From Diphasiastrum complanatum (Eukaryota; Streptophyta; Lycopodiopsida; Lycopodiales; Lycopodiaceae), in the NCBI GenBank assembly GCA_029204225.1, contig CM055100.1, forward strand, positions 51,521,260 to 51,585,259: a stretch of DNA of 64,000 nucleotides. Direction: 5' to 3'. Both the position numbers and the translations under genes were made by a program. Each line of letters opens with the position of its first letter. Position 1 is the stretch's first letter. Below are positions 20,863-34,831 of the stretch, in pieces. Under the pieces are notes generated by a model. The model was not told the origin of the DNA, did no database searches, and saw only the letters and a program-made list of their open reading frames with translations.

Positions 20863-21617
20863 TGGTATGAGAGCACTTTCCTGATTGCTGAATTTCAGAT
20901 CTGATTTTCTGATTGGGTGCCCATTTTCCTTGCTGATTTTTCTCTCTTTGTTAGGGCTTTCATCTCTTTGCTTCAGCAACATTCAACACAGTTTGGAGGA
21001 GGACCAACTCCCATCAGAGCATTTTCCTTGGCGTAGCTTTAGCAGATAGTTAGCGGAAGTACTTCCGCTAAATTTGGCGGCCGAAATTTTTTTTTTTTTT
21101 TTTTTTTTGGGCAGATTATTTCCGGCGCCCAAGTTCCAAATCTTTTTCTCTTTTTTTTTTTGAATCCTCCATTTGATTCAGGGAAAGAATTCTCAGCCAT
21201 TTTTTCAGCATTGATTAGAGGCTGTCAGCGCCCTACTTCATCACATTTTTCAGCCATTGTTCCAGTAGAGTTTTAGCCATATTTCAGTTTTGATTGGAGG
21301 TTGTCCATCGCCGTATTTCATCACGTTTTCCATAGATTTCCAGCCATATTTTCAACATTGATTGGAGGTTGTCCAGCGCCCACTTTCATTCTCCTTGTGG
21401 TCACATTTTCCAGCCAACTCTTCGCACATGCTTGGAGCTCTATCGAGAGGTATCTTTGCTGGTTTTTCCTTGCTTTCCACACCTTTTCTTGACATTTGTC
21501 ATTTCTTTTCTTGCTCTTAGTGTCATTTGTGTACCTAAAGCATATTTGGGGTGACAACAAAAGTCTGCTCCCTCCGATATTAAGCTTTTCTTACACTCTC
21601 TTCACTTCCTGCATTCC
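20863..21617 (+). other. Gypsy D1 primer site and leader
   Basis: TGGTATGAGAGCAC (one change from the usual primer site) followed by a non-coding leader with a T-rich run near 21,090 and repeated CAGCCAT-TTTCA words (about 21,195-21,420). The inverse copy, with TGGTATCAGAGCAC, precedes gypsy D2. Confidence 0.65.
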
Positions 21618-22634
21618 TTGACCATGGATACTTCCCCTACATCTTCTGAGCCTCGCATACCGTCTTCCACTTACCTTGACGAAGTACGGCATGAATTCCG
21701 AGATCATCTTAGAGAAGCCATGAGTGATGTACGCACTGATTTACGCCAGGAGTTACGAGAGACATTCACTGCTCTTTCTGTCCAGATTGCTACACTATCA
21801 TTACAGTCCAGTGTTTCTCCACTATCTCCACCTGTTCCCCCACAGCGTACTTTTCCACCACCCGAGACTCCTTCACCATCTGGTCCTTTGCCACGAGACT
21901 TTAAGGATAAGGTTTAGCTTACTGTGTATTCTGGGTCATCCGATGGGAATCGAGAATTGGTATTCTAAGTTTGAGACCTACTTCCTTATGTTTCTTAAGA
22001 CTGACATTCAGCGGATACATTTGGCTGCTTTACATTTGGAGGGCCGTGCTACTACTTGGTGGCACATGTTTCGCCAAACGGCTTCACACCCTGGCCTTGC
22101 TAGTTGGACAGAGTTTATGACAGCACTCCGTCTAGCGATGATTGATCCTCAGTGGCTTATTTGACAGCGCGACATCTTTCGCAGCTTATCTCACACTGGT
22201 GACTTGGCTGCTTATACGACATGGTTTACAGAGCTTTCCTATCTATTCCCAGATATTTCTACATTGGAGCTCATCTCTTGCTACGTTGTTGATCATGAGG
22301 CGCACTCAAGTATGATGTTTCTTCTTTTTTTCCACTCACTCTTTCTCATGCCATCTCCCTTGCTACCACACTGCAGCACAAGTATTCTCTCATCTCTTCC
22401 TCTGTTTCTCGTCCTTTGCATCCTTTCACACGTCCTATTTGTTCCTCTCCATCCTTTGCTAATCCCACATCTGTCAGTTCACCTTCGTCCACTCTTCCTT
22501 CTGCACCACGTCCTCATTTTTCTCCTCGTCCTATTTTTGTTCGTCGCTACTCACAGCCTGAGATGTCTGAGATCCGTGAGAGACGCTTATGTTTCAACTA
22601 TAAGAGTCCTAATCATATTGCCCGTGATTGCTGA
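21618..22634 (+). pseudogene. Gypsy D1 gag
   Basis: MDTSPTSSEPRIPSSTYLDE, a proline-rich stretch, then after a frameshift at about 21,910 RIHLAALHLEGRATTWWHMF and a zinc knuckle CFNYKSPNHIARDC at about 22,592, typical of Ty3/gypsy Gag. The second knuckle Cys is Tyr here; the D2 copy keeps Cys. Several frame changes and a stop directly after the knuckle make it non-functional. Confidence 0.75.
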
Positions 22635-22797
22635 CAGCCTACCACTGCTACTGCCGTCTATTTCTATGATGCTGACACACCTTATGATAGTCCTGATTCT
22701 GCCATATGCCTTCATATTCTTGATGATGACCCACATGTTGATCAGTTTGCCACACCCACTGAGCCTGTTCCTGATCCCCCTAATCTAGCTGTATGGC

Positions 22798-24657
22798 ATG
22801 CTCAACTTGCTTATGCTACTTGGGAGGGTAAGCCGGGTCCACACCATATCCGTCTTCACGTACGTATCACTGGTCATGAGTTTATTGCTCTTGTTGACAC
22901 GGGTAGCACTCACTCGTTTCTCAGCAGTCATATTACTACACGCATTCGTGCTATGCCAGTCACTACGCCTCATCCCCTGCATGTTGAGGTTGCCAGTGCA
23001 CACTCTTTTCCTAGCATGCAGATGTATCAGCAGCTTTCATATCGGATCGGAGACTTCCTTGGTCAGGCATATTTTCATATTATTCCACTTACACGGTACG
23101 ATCTTATCCTCGGTGCTGATTGGTTTGCATCCCTTGGTGAGGTTACAGTAGACCTCCAGCAGACATTGACATTCTCTCATGATGGTACTCAGCATATATT
23201 TTTCGGTATTGATTCTTGACAGGGCTATCAGCTTATTTCCGGAAGGCCCACTGTACGGAGCCTCCCGAAGGCCCACTGTGCGGCTATTCTTTCTGTTCAG
23301 CCAGTTCAGCCTATTGCGGATGCACCACCTTTGCCACAGATATTTTCTGAACTGTTGTGTGATTTGAGCATGTTTTTAGAGAGCCGACTCAGTTACTACC
23401 TTTACGAGATGTCAACCACCATATAGACCTTGTTTCCTCTGCATCACCTCCTTCTCGTCCTCCTATTCATATGTCTATTGTTGAGCGCGAGGAAGTCCAA
23501 CATCAGGTGTCTGATTTATTACGCCATAGTCCTTTTGGTGCTCCTATTTTACTTGTTGATAAGAAGGATGGTACTAAACGTCTATGTATAGATTATCGTG
23601 CTTTAAATAAACTTACTATCCGTAATCAGTACCTTATCCCTCATATGGATGACCTGTTTGACCAGTTAGGCAAAGCCAAGATCTTTTCTAAACTTGACCT
23701 CTGTTCCGGTTATCACCAGATTTGTACGCATCCTCCTGATGAGCACAAGACAGCTTTCCATACCCACTTTGGTCTGTATGAGTTTCGTGTCCTTCCTTTT
23801 GGTGTTACCAATGGCCCGCCCACTTTTCAGAATGTCATGAATAACATCTTTCGTCCTCTGCTTGGAAAGTGTGTCATTGTTTATTTTGACGATATCCTCA
23901 TTTATAGCACCACTCTCTCTCTTCATGTTCAGCACGTTCGTTCTGTTTTTGTTTTGTTAGTTACTCATCATCTGTATGCCAAACATTCTAAATGTTCTTT
24001 TGTTGTTGTACAAATCGAGTTTTTGGGCTTCTTTGTTACTAATGGTATTGTTCGTCTTGACCCTCGTAAGGTCCGTTCTATTCTTTCATGGCCTGTGCCT
24101 GCTGATGTTCATGATGTTCGTATGTTTCTTGGTCTTGCTATCCATCTTCGTAAACTAGTTGCTCATTTTGCCACTCTTGCATCTCCTTTGCATGCTCTGT
24201 TGAAAAAGAAAACTTCGTTTGCTTGGACTCTTGCATGTCAGTCAGCTTTTGATACTTTGAAGGATAAGCTTACCACTGCCCCTGTTTTATGTCTTTCAGA
24301 CTTTTCCCAGCATTTTGCTGTTGAGACTGTGCTATTCCACTCATGAAAAAGAGTTGTTTGCTATCATTTTTGCTTTAAAGAAGTGGCGTCATTATCTGTA
24401 TCGTGTTCCGTTTGATGTTTTTATTGATCACCAGTCACTCCGTTATTTGTATACACAAAAGGATCTTAATGATCGTCAATACCGTTGGCTTCAGTTTTTA
24501 CAGTTTTTTCATTTTGATATTCATTATAAGCCTGGTAAAAGTAACGCTGTTGTTGATGCTTTGTCTCCTTTACCTGCTCTTACTTACAGTCTTGTTATGT
24601 CTCCCCACTCTTGGTATGATGATCTTCCTATTATGTTTGACACTATTTTGTTTTTTT
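22798..24657 (+). pseudogene. Gypsy D1 protease, reverse transcriptase, RNase H
   Basis: Protease: FIALVDTGSTHSFLS (DTGS) at about 22,880. RT (23,471 on): PILLVDKKDGTKRLCIDYRA, KLDLCSGYHQI, FRVLPFGVTNGPPTFQNVMN and the active-site YFDDIL at about 23,880. The frame then breaks near 24,345 and RNase H continues with HEKELFAIIFALKKWRHYLY and DIHYKPGKSNAVVDALS. The order PR-RT-RH is Ty3/gypsy. The integrase is missing: sequence changes abruptly at about 24,657 to GC-rich DNA. Confidence 0.85.
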
Positions 24658-25675
<1,018 letters not shown>

Positions 25676-25929
25676 CATTTGTCCCATAAGTCTTTATGGA
25701 ACTTGACAATAGCAAAAAAACATAAATAAACCCCCCATACAATGCTCATTTACATTGTCTTTTGAAATTTTTAGGCCTTCTTATATCAGAGTGAATTGCT
25801 ACCTGCTTCAACGTTTTTTGCTCCTACAATATGGTAAATTTTTTTGCTTTCTCCATGTCTTTTTCATTAAATCTAATCTTCTAAGTTAAGTAATGTGGGC
25901 GTTGGAGAAGTTAAAAAATACCCGATGTT

Positions 25930-26410
25930 TTAAAAGCCTTTTTATAAGTTCTCTCCCCCCCTCCCCCACCCGACGCGGCGGGGGGAGAACATTGACGAAA
26001 ATGCCATTGCAATATTTTTGCGAAGGCATCGCGAAAATTTTCATTAATGTCCCCCCCCCCTCCACCCCCCCCCGCCATGGCGGGTGGGCGAGGGCGGGGG
26101 GAGAATTTATAAAAAAGCATTGGGGGCGGGGTGGGAGGGGGGGACCACGCGCAAAAGTTTCATGCGCAGACATTGCCAAAACTTGAGCAAATTGCGCGCG
26201 AAATTTCGCGATGCCTTCACCAAATTTTCGCGACAAGCTGCATCGCGAAAACTTCGCAACAGGCGTGAGTCGCAAAAATTTCGCGCTGGAGGGGGGAATT
26301 GAGAAAAAAAAAACGGCCGGGGGGGGGGGGGGGGATTTCTAATAAAAAAAAACTTTTTTTTATATTCTCCTCTCCCTGCCCACCCGCCACAACGGGTGGG
26401 CAGAGGGATT
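25930..26410. repeat. Foldback DNA with G and C runs
   Basis: A segment of the type TTTTTATAAGTTCTC-CCCCC-CACCCG (about 25,938-25,972) is inverted at about 26,080-26,120 (CGGGTGGGCGAGGGCGGGGGG, then AGAATTTATAAAAAA). A related stem CTGCCCACCCG/CGGGTGGGCAG with a 6-nt loop lies at 26,376-26,403. TTTCGCGA-type words recur between them, linking this block to 24,658-25,527. No gene. Confidence 0.55.
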
Positions 26411-26516
26411 TTAACCTTTTCTTGAATTTAGAAAATTCAATTTAATAAGGGGGGGTTTAAACTTTTTTTTCTAATTTAAAAACCTAATCACATATGAGAT
26501 AATATATGGTTATATA

Positions 26517-26520
<4 letters not shown>

Positions 26521-26606
<86 letters not shown>
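26521..26606. repeat. (TA)n microsatellite
   Basis: About 43 uninterrupted TA units in AT-rich surroundings. Confidence 0.95.
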
Positions 26607-26612
<6 letters not shown>

Positions 26613-26888
26613 TACATACTGTCATAAACTCATGTATATACTTTCATATAAATAATATATATATTAAAAACTTTATGTTTTCGTCTTCTCATACTAATGT
26701 TGTTTATATGATGAGCGTTTGCAGGCTTTCTATGCAGCAGAAGAGACTGTCCTCATGCCCGTTGGTGATGTGAATCCAATTTCTTTACAAAGGCATGGAA
26801 AATTGTTCAAAAGCCTAGTTCCAGCGGCTAGTACATAAAAGTCTTCGTCGTTGTCTCCAAAGTATCGGTTGGTGAGCTTGGATTTTTT

Positions 26889-27146
26889 ATGGAGGATGTT
26901 GAAACCATAGGTGTGGTGTGGGCAATTATAATGCCTGAAACCATGTTGTTTGAAAGGGTTGTATTCGTGACCCGGGGTTCTAATGGAGAAGAATGCCAAT
27001 TTGTTCTATCTTGTTCGGATACAGTCCATTCTATGGAGGCACCCAAAATTTATGACTCAACTAGTGCATTGCGTAGATATCATGGAAATTTACTCGATGG
27101 GATGATTGCTCTTCAAAACTTGCATGCAAAGAGTGAAGCGAAATAG
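26889..27146 (+). CDS. Small hypothetical frame, possibly a gene remnant
   Basis: 85 codons, MEDVETIGVVWAIIMPETML and GSNGEECQFVLSCSDTVHSM, with an even amino-acid composition unlike the low-complexity frames around it. The frame extends upstream of the Met a little (SKVSVGELGFF). A separate frame upstream (26,700-26,838) also looks coding-like. I recognise no family. It could be a decayed exon of a host gene or chance. There is no promoter or intron evidence. Confidence 0.25.
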   Translation: MEDVETIGVVWAIIMPETMLFERVVFVTRGSNGEECQFVLSCSDTVHSMEAPKIYDSTSALRRYHGNLLDGMIALQNLHAKSEAK

Positions 27147-27529
27147 CTTATCGTTTCCATGTGCTAATGCCGAATGGTTGATCGTAGATGGGTGCTACCG
27201 TGCATGAGCCATCATGACGAAGAGAAAGAGGAGCAAGAAGCAAAGAAAGTGAAGCAAGTATGAGAGTGGCGCCCTTCCTTATGTCACTTCTTTTCCTCTT
27301 ACACTTAGAAGCATTGTGGAAGTGGCCATCAATCTCATTCGTAGGATGTGGTAGGGTGCATCATGGCCGTTGAAAGTGGAGGCAAAAAGCTCATAAAGGA
27401 AAATTTGAATTTAAAACCAAGCCATTATTTTGGCATATACACCAAATGGCCTAAGATGACTTATTAACCAGCTAGCATCAAATGTAAATAAACCAACGAG
27501 GCGTAATCAGGTAGAAATGAGTATTGTCC

Positions 27530-27531
<2 letters not shown>

Positions 27532-27623
<92 letters not shown>
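27532..27623. repeat. (GA)n microsatellite
   Basis: About 46 uninterrupted GA units. Confidence 0.95.
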
Positions 27624-27627
<4 letters not shown>

Positions 27628-30600
27628 TTCACATAGTCCCTCTTGACAAGTCAAGACCAAACCCTAAAGCGAAGCAAGTTTTAAGACACCCAAGTGTTAC
27701 CTACCACCGTCCCACACAACAAAACCGCACAAGTTAGTCGCGTGAGGAAGACAGGTGTCATAGCTAAGCATCAGTTGTTATCCATGTCCAAAACAAGATT
27801 CACTACTTTATCAGCTAGATTGCATTAACAACAAGTATGTCCAATCTTCCCAATCGTTCACTTTCTAAATTAGCAACACGTTCAGCCCTTTAACGAGATC
27901 GTATCAGGGCAGAAGCCATACTGATCAGCTACCACCTTTCTTACAAACAGAAAGAATGGTTGTGTATGGGTTTTTGTTATCATAATATGATGTATAGAAG
28001 GCACTGGATCGCGATCCACCACCACTCTTATTTGGTCTTACTGCTTGCATGCTTTGGCAAATGGGTATTGTTTGTAAATCGCGATTTACCACCTTCAAGG
28101 CAACATTTACTTCTGCTAGCATACATAATTTTGTGCTCTAGCAGAAAGTATAAGATTTTGCGTGATTGACATACATTTTGGAAATGTGCTGGCAACGCAT
28201 TCCCTACACATCTGATTGCATAATGCATTTTGCTACTCGTTGGACTAATATGATGCTCGCCGAGACAACGATGATAATGATTCACGGTTTGGATGATTGC
28301 TTACATACCTTTATACATACTTTCGGTGGCATGCACTCCTCCATCGTTGGAAGGACAACGATGGAAGCACTCACATTTGCTTATCATGTTGGTTGGTATA
28401 CCTAAAGGTTGAGTTATCGCTAACTGACAACGACCTACTACATGCTTTTTGTGCAAACAGTTTTCTCTTTAAGTATGGGTTGTGATAACTCACACACGAA
28501 CAATGATATACAATAAGTTTCTGTCTCTATCTCTACAGTGGTAGCTAGACTACAACTACACATTCCAATTCCATGTTGCAGAGAAGGATTACACCGTCAG
28601 ACAGGTATGTACACAACAAGTATCATGATAAAGAGATCGAATGGTAGAGTATACATGTTGACACACTCTCTTTAGTAAGTTATGAGCAGTTGTTTTATTT
28701 CAAGATGCTGATCGGCATTGCTTCTGTGGCTATTACCATTATGACAAAACCTAGAGTCGTACTCGTGCATTATCACAAATCAAAAATAACTTAGTTAGGC
28801 CATTAACTAGTCAATTTACCTTTCGTATATCTGGAGCCCTGGATTGCATGATGTACCACTCTAAGAAGTTCTGTATATTGCGGATGGAGAACATCCACAG
28901 CTACGTCCATCATCTTGCTGAGCTCACTTCAATCACAAAACGTATGATAGGTTAGTTGTGCACTTTGAAAAAAACAAATCATATTACCTATCAAATACTT
29001 GATGAGAAATACTTACTTCTGCATCAACAATCTCCAGGTGGCTATTTATCTATTTTTCTGCAAAGCAACATGTGTACTTAAAAAAAAAAATCAAGACTGT
29101 GTTAAATAATATGCATCTTACAAACAAAGAATAGCGTGGATCGGTACTCAAATATGGAGCAAATCCATGCTATACCAATATTTGCTTATTAGGTGAAGTA
29201 CCATGATCGAAACTCCTGAGCAAATCCATGTGTTCCAAGAGTCCGCCAGCTATCGTACTATTTCATTTATTTTAAACACTAATCGTGTCTTATAACACTT
29301 TTTTACCTGCGTAATATTATATTGGCCAAGTATCTTACCCTCATACTTGAACTAGGATAAGGGCAAATCCATGTCTACCGATCCCTACAAGTGTAGCGAT
29401 CTCTCTCACAAATCCATGTGCATCTCGGGCGCTTAGGTTATCAATACTTGTATTATTGGTTTCAGCATTAGTTGGTGAGAACAAGAACCGGCAGTCGTAA
29501 AGCATATAGCCATATTTATCTAAGCAGTTTTATGTTTGAAAAATAACTGCACTAGTAATGAACGAAACCGTCTTCCCTACTTCTTAGTCTTTGTTTAATA
29601 ACTCTTTGCGTATGCACCATCTACGCATAGTATTCTAAACAAGGCTTTACCTGAATAGTGATCGCATGTGAATCCTGTGAGGAAGCCATTACGAGAGATT
29701 TTGGATTTGCAGTATAAATGTCGAGCATTTACAATGAATGAGATATATGAGTCTTGTCAACAAATGTTGGTGAACTTATTATCTCATGCAACACCCAGTC
29801 CAGCTGCGAAAACGAGAGGCCAATCAAGTCCACAACTGACACTAGTGCAGGGTGGAGATAATCCATATTACTTTGAGCCGTAAATAATAGATTAAATAGA
29901 GATATACATTTTTGATGTAATGCCCTATGAATAATCATGGGCATATAGAAAGATAGAGACAATGGGATAAAAGCATCCATTGTTAAATAGGGGATGCACA
30001 TGTACATTCTCAGAAAATGAGAAATATATTAATATTTATGAGAGCTTTTACAAATCTTGTATCATGATTGCTCTATTATCTAAACAATTCCGCCCAAATC
30101 TTTGCATTTGATTTTCTCTTCATGTCTTTTACGTATCTGCACAAACATACATTAATCAAATTACAGTTAGTGATCCAAATATTGACAAATAGGATAATGA
30201 ATACAAATTAATATACAAATTCATAGATTTCACATACCAATTTTCCATCCAATATAAGGCTGAAATATTCGGGGATATCTTGATGTAAAAGTGTCAGTTC
30301 CATTCTAATGTAGAATAAGGTCCAGTCCTGCTCAACCTCAATAGTAGTAAGTAGATCCCCATTTGCCATCATATCAATGCATATACGATAAGTGTGTCCA
30401 ATGCTGTCTAGATCTTGATCGAATGGGGCCCAAGTACCATTGTGTTCTTTTTATCTCTGATAATGAAACACCATACTAAGCATTTGTTTTCTATACTGTA
30501 TCGAAATGATATGAATGAATGTTTGATTCTACAAGCAATATCTACAATGGATCTTATATCTCAACTTTTGTCCATGAATTTGAATAAAAAATCATCTGAT

Positions 30601-31680
30601 AGATTTTTGCAAACAAACAATGTGAGAGTTCGATGCACCTCCGTGTTTGAAAAAGAGCTGACAAACAATGAACCAGCTTAAGTGCACATTTCTTGATCCA
30701 GTACTAATTTTGAGTGACTTTTGTACATCATTATATAGCTTGGAACAAAAACATTTTTTATAAATACGATTACGTTTTAAAAATGACAAGCAACCCAAAA
30801 AATTAAGATACTTACAATTACACTTTCAAAAATCATATGGATTTACAGCCTCCACATTAAGTTTTGAATGCATATTAACATGTTGAATAAGCACCTCTGA
30901 AATGGTTTGTCCTCTTGGAGAAACTTTGAAATCAATAATCCGCCCTTTCCAATAAGATCTATATGTATACTTGGCCTTTTTCTTTTGGTGAAAAGCCCCT
31001 CTCGCCGATGGATGCATCAGTCCCAAGAAGCCTTATGATATTCATGGGCAATCCATGTGACATTGTCTTCCCTCTCATTATAAAAAATTGCAGAGCATAT
31101 CAAGGATCTCGGTCTCCTTCTCATCGCCATAGCTTGAAGAGTTCACGTTTGAACTTGTCAATATGAGAGTCCAGAGCATAATAGACACCAAACCTATTTG
31201 CGAGTATCAAGATAATTTTAACTTGAGGTTAACCCAAGCAGTTTAGTCAACTAGTCGTCGCGCACACCAGCCAATAGTATGCTTCCAATCTATCGGACCA
31301 AAAATTCAAATTTGCCCAAACATGAATTGTGTTTTCCGGGTCAGGCGAGTTATGTAACATAGAAGCCACTATGTCAAGAACCGATTGGGCCACATGGACA
31401 TAAACAACAAGGAAAAAAAAACTTGTAACAAATGGCCCTTCTAAGTTTGAGAACTCCTGTAATGTCAAATTTGGACCAAATCAATAAAAGTACTAAAATA
31501 ATGACCTCAATTCAAAAATTCATAATTGTAATTATTTTTTACTCTTTGAGCTGATTCGAGCAAGTATGTACATGACAAGATTTCAATTTAATTGAGATTT
31601 TTGAAGATCCTTTTCAAATAGATGAATTTTTACAGCTTTGACGGAATTTCTTAACTATTGTCAAGTTAAATATCTTCTTG
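27624..31680. other. Long stretch without a clear gene
   Basis: No retrotransposon domain is readable. Items of note: the words GCAAATCCATG or ACAAATCCATG recur four times between 29,159 and 29,420; a 71-codon plus frame at 29,668-29,883 (EILDLQYKCRAFTMNEIYES) has an ordinary composition but no relative I know; minus-strand coding-like pieces at 30,238-31,220 are listed separately. The rest shows nothing I can name. Confidence 0.4.
30238..31220 (-). pseudogene. Possible decayed exons of an unknown gene
   Basis: On the minus strand, 30,238 to about 30,450 reads EHNGTWAPFDQDLDSIGHTY, RICIDMMANGDLLTTIEVEQ and IPEYFSLILDGKL and ends at a GTATGTG splice-donor-like site. Further upstream RFGVYYALDSHIDKFKREL and GLPMNIIRLLGTDASIGERG are seen in changing frames. 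These look like old protein-coding sequence with stops. The family is not recognised; a transposon gene or a host pseudogene is equally possible. Confidence 0.3.
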
Positions 31681-31689
31681 TCAACAATC

Positions 31690-31942
31690 AGAAATGCAAC
31701 ATCAAGCATCACCATAAGCAATCACCAAGTAAGGAGCCGAAAGATGAACACGCAATATCACTCTATCACACTAATTTCATACTGAATATGAAATGTACAT
31801 ATAAACCCTGAACGCTGATAGAGAGAGAAAACCTACGAATAGACTAATAGACTAGCCTATAGCTAATTACAACTGGTAACAGTTGTCAACATTAATGTAC
31901 ATCGTAAAAAGTAACAATGAAGTTTATCATTGATTTCTAACA
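31690..31942 (-). repeat. LTR of copia F (3' LTR, right boundary clear)
   Basis: On the minus strand the coding region of F ends at a purine tract TTGAGAGAGAG followed by TGTTAGAAATC at 31,942, the standard start of a copia LTR. The distal end near 31,690 is a guess, because no second full copy exists in the window. Confidence 0.45.
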
Positions 31943-31977
31943 CTCTCTCTCAATGATAAAATTACATTCTTCTACTC

Positions 31978-34262
31978 CTAATAGAGTACAAAACTCTCAA
32001 ATTTATATCTACCTAATGACTTAGTAAAAATATATGTCATTTGATCTTCAGATTTACAAAAAACAAGATCAATGGCTCCATCAAGAATTTTCTCTCGAAA
32101 TAAAATGATAGTGTATTTTGATGTGTTTGGTTCGAGCATGTAAAACTGGATTTTTGGCAAGTGAATGCAGCTTTAATTGTCTCAAGATATAATAGTAGCA
32201 TCCACTTGTGGCTGACCTAAATCCACAAGCAATCTTGGTAACCATACCGCTTCTTGTGTAGCATTGCTGAGTGCTCGATATTCAGCTTCCGTTGATGATA
32301 AAGCTACTATAGGTTGTCTTTTGCTACTCCATGAAATTGCAGCTGTACCATAACTGAATGTATGACCACTGGTAGATCTTTTGTCATCAATATTCCCTGC
32401 CCAATCGGCATCTGTATAACCTACCAACATTAGCGCTTCAGGTTGATCATACTTTAAACCAAAATTCAATGTCCCTCAAATGTATCTGAGAATACGTTTA
32501 GCAAACTTCCAGTGTGCTTGACTAGGATCTTGCATAAATTGACTAACAACACCAACAGCATAAGAAATATCATGTCGTGTGTGTGTCAAATAAATCAAAC
32601 TACCCACCAGCTGTCTATACAGATAAGCATCCACTTTCTCAGATTCACCATATGCAGTAAGCTTCATGTTGACATCCATAGGTGTACTCAAGGGCTTACA
32701 ATCATGCATATTGAACTTATAAAACAAGTCTCGTGCATATTTTCTTTGTGTAAAAAAGACCATGTCTTCTTTTTGCCATACTTCAATGCCAAGACAATAG
32801 TGCATCAATCCTAAATCACTCATGTCAAAAGCATTGGAGAGATTTGATTTGATTTCATTAATTAACCTCTCGTTACTTCCTGTAATAATCAAATCATCCA
32901 CGTACAACACAATGAACATTATATCTGATCTTGCCTTAGAATGTAAAGATTAGGATCAACATCACTCTTTACCATTCCCCTTCGCTTAAAGTGCTCATCA
33001 ATGCAAGAGTACCATGCTTGTAGTGCTTGCTTCAATCCATATATGGCTTTGTTGAGTTTACAAACCAAATGATCTCTTCCTGACTCAACAAACTCTTGAG
33101 GTTGCTCTAAATATACCTCTTCATCCAATACTCCATTAAGAAAAGCAGATTTGACGTCCATTTACGGGATTTTCCAACCATGGAAAGCAGAAATTGCAAT
33201 GATAGAACGAATAGTTACCATTTTGGCTACAGGTGCGAAGGTCTCCTCAAAATCTATATCTTCCTGCTGCTCAAAACCTCTTGCAACTAATCGTGCCTTG
33301 TACTTGTTGAGTTGCCCATCCGTTCCATACTTTGTCTTGTAGATCCACTTACATGTGATAAGCGTCTTACCATCAGGTAGCTCAACCAAGTCCCACGTTT
33401 TGTTCTTCGATATAGCCTCCATTTCTGTTTTTATAGCTGCACGCCACTCCTTGTATTCCTTTGTTTTGTTGAAAGTTTTAGGTTTTTGAGCCGTTAAGAT
33501 GGATCCCATTAGGGCTAGATTCATCTCTAATCTTGCAGGAGGTTTTCGATTTCTACTTGATCTTCTAAACTCTCCATGCTCACTAGATTCGGAAGTATCT
33601 CCCTTCTTTGCACCATCTGTGACTGATAAGTACCATTTAGGTACTCTCTTGGGAATTTCAGCATCAGGCTTGCCTTTGCCCAATGGATTTTCTATATCAA
33701 AATCCACTTCCTTCTTGACCTGTACTTTCGCTCCCTCATCAAAAGGTTCAGTGATTACTTCAGATTGTTCACCTTGGCCCATCTCGTCAAATGTAGCATC
33801 CCTAGAAATTACAAGCTTATGTGCATTTGTGTCATACATCTTGTATGCCTTGGCCTTCTCATCATATCCAAGGAAAATACACTTGATAGCTTTTGCATTC
33901 AATTTCCTTCGTTTCTCATCAGGAATATGAGCATAAGCATCACAACCAAATACTCTCAAATGAGAAATATTAGGTTTCTTTCCAGTAACAGCTTTATGAG
34001 GTGTCTTACCTTCCACGGATTTTGTAGGACACCGATTCAGGATGTGCGTAGCTGTGCTACAAGCTTCTGCCCATAAGGTGTTTGGCAGACCCTTGCTTTT
34101 GAGCATCACCCTGGCCATCTCAACAATAGATCTGTTATTTCGTTTTGCAACTCCATTTTGCTGTGGTGAATAAGGTGTTGTAGTCTGCCTCTTGATCCCT
34201 TGATCTTTGCAAAAATCAATAAATTCAGTCGAAAAATACTCACCACCTCCATCAGATCTCAA
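31978..34262 (-). pseudogene. Copia F Pol: integrase, reverse transcriptase, RNase H
   Basis: Starts inside integrase: RSDGGGEYFSTEFIDFCKDQ, PYSPQQNGVAKRNNRSIVEM, RVFGCDAYAHIPDEKRRKLN, CIFLGYDEKAKAYKMYD. Then RT: EYKEWRAAIKTEMEAI, WIYKTKYGTDGQLNKYKARL and a TAA at 33,162 where MDVKSAFLNG follows; the active site VLYVDDLIITG at about 32,900 comes after a -1 frameshift. RNase H: GYTDADWAGNIDDKRST and STEAEYRALSNATQEAVWL after a TGA near 32,470. Gag, protease and the integrase N-terminus are missing; sequence becomes unrelated at 34,262. The best-preserved RT of copia type on the minus strand. Confidence 0.9.
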
Positions 34263-34790
34263 AGTTTTGGTGATGCCGGGTGAATCTCGGTAGCACCCCC
34301 CTCCAAAATTTCATCTGTATCCATTTGCTTGCCAACTGAAAATTAAAAAAATGTCGTTCAGTTAACACATTTATTACGGGTATAATAGTTTTGAACCAAG
34401 CAATGTCTTAAAAAAACCGATTTTTTAGACCATACGTGCTTTCATTTACAAATTATACCAACGAATCAGCAAATGGGTTCAAAGCAATAACAAACCGAAA
34501 TTAACCGATAATGCATCAAAAATCTCTCAACAACTGTTAACGCAGATAATTAACTGCAAAAATATATACAGTTCGTTAGAAGTGAAAAAATACCTTTCGT
34601 CAAGAAATCACAATCTAACAAAAAAACTCAAAAAAAAAAAAAAAATTAGCCTACCCACCCCCCCCCCCCCCCCCCCCCCCCCTCTTTATTCATTTCCCTC
34701 TCCTCGGGCCAGCTTACGCCAGCACACGGCCTCCCTTCTCGGCCATCCTCTTCCTGCCCGAACCGCATGCAGTAGCCGAGGAATCCGCCC

Positions 34791-34831
<41 letters not shown>

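Noticed and set aside
22204-22788. 194-codon Leu/Phe/Pro-rich frame as a membrane protein
   Set aside because: Alternative frame of the gypsy D1 gag region; the same shadow appears at the D2 gag.
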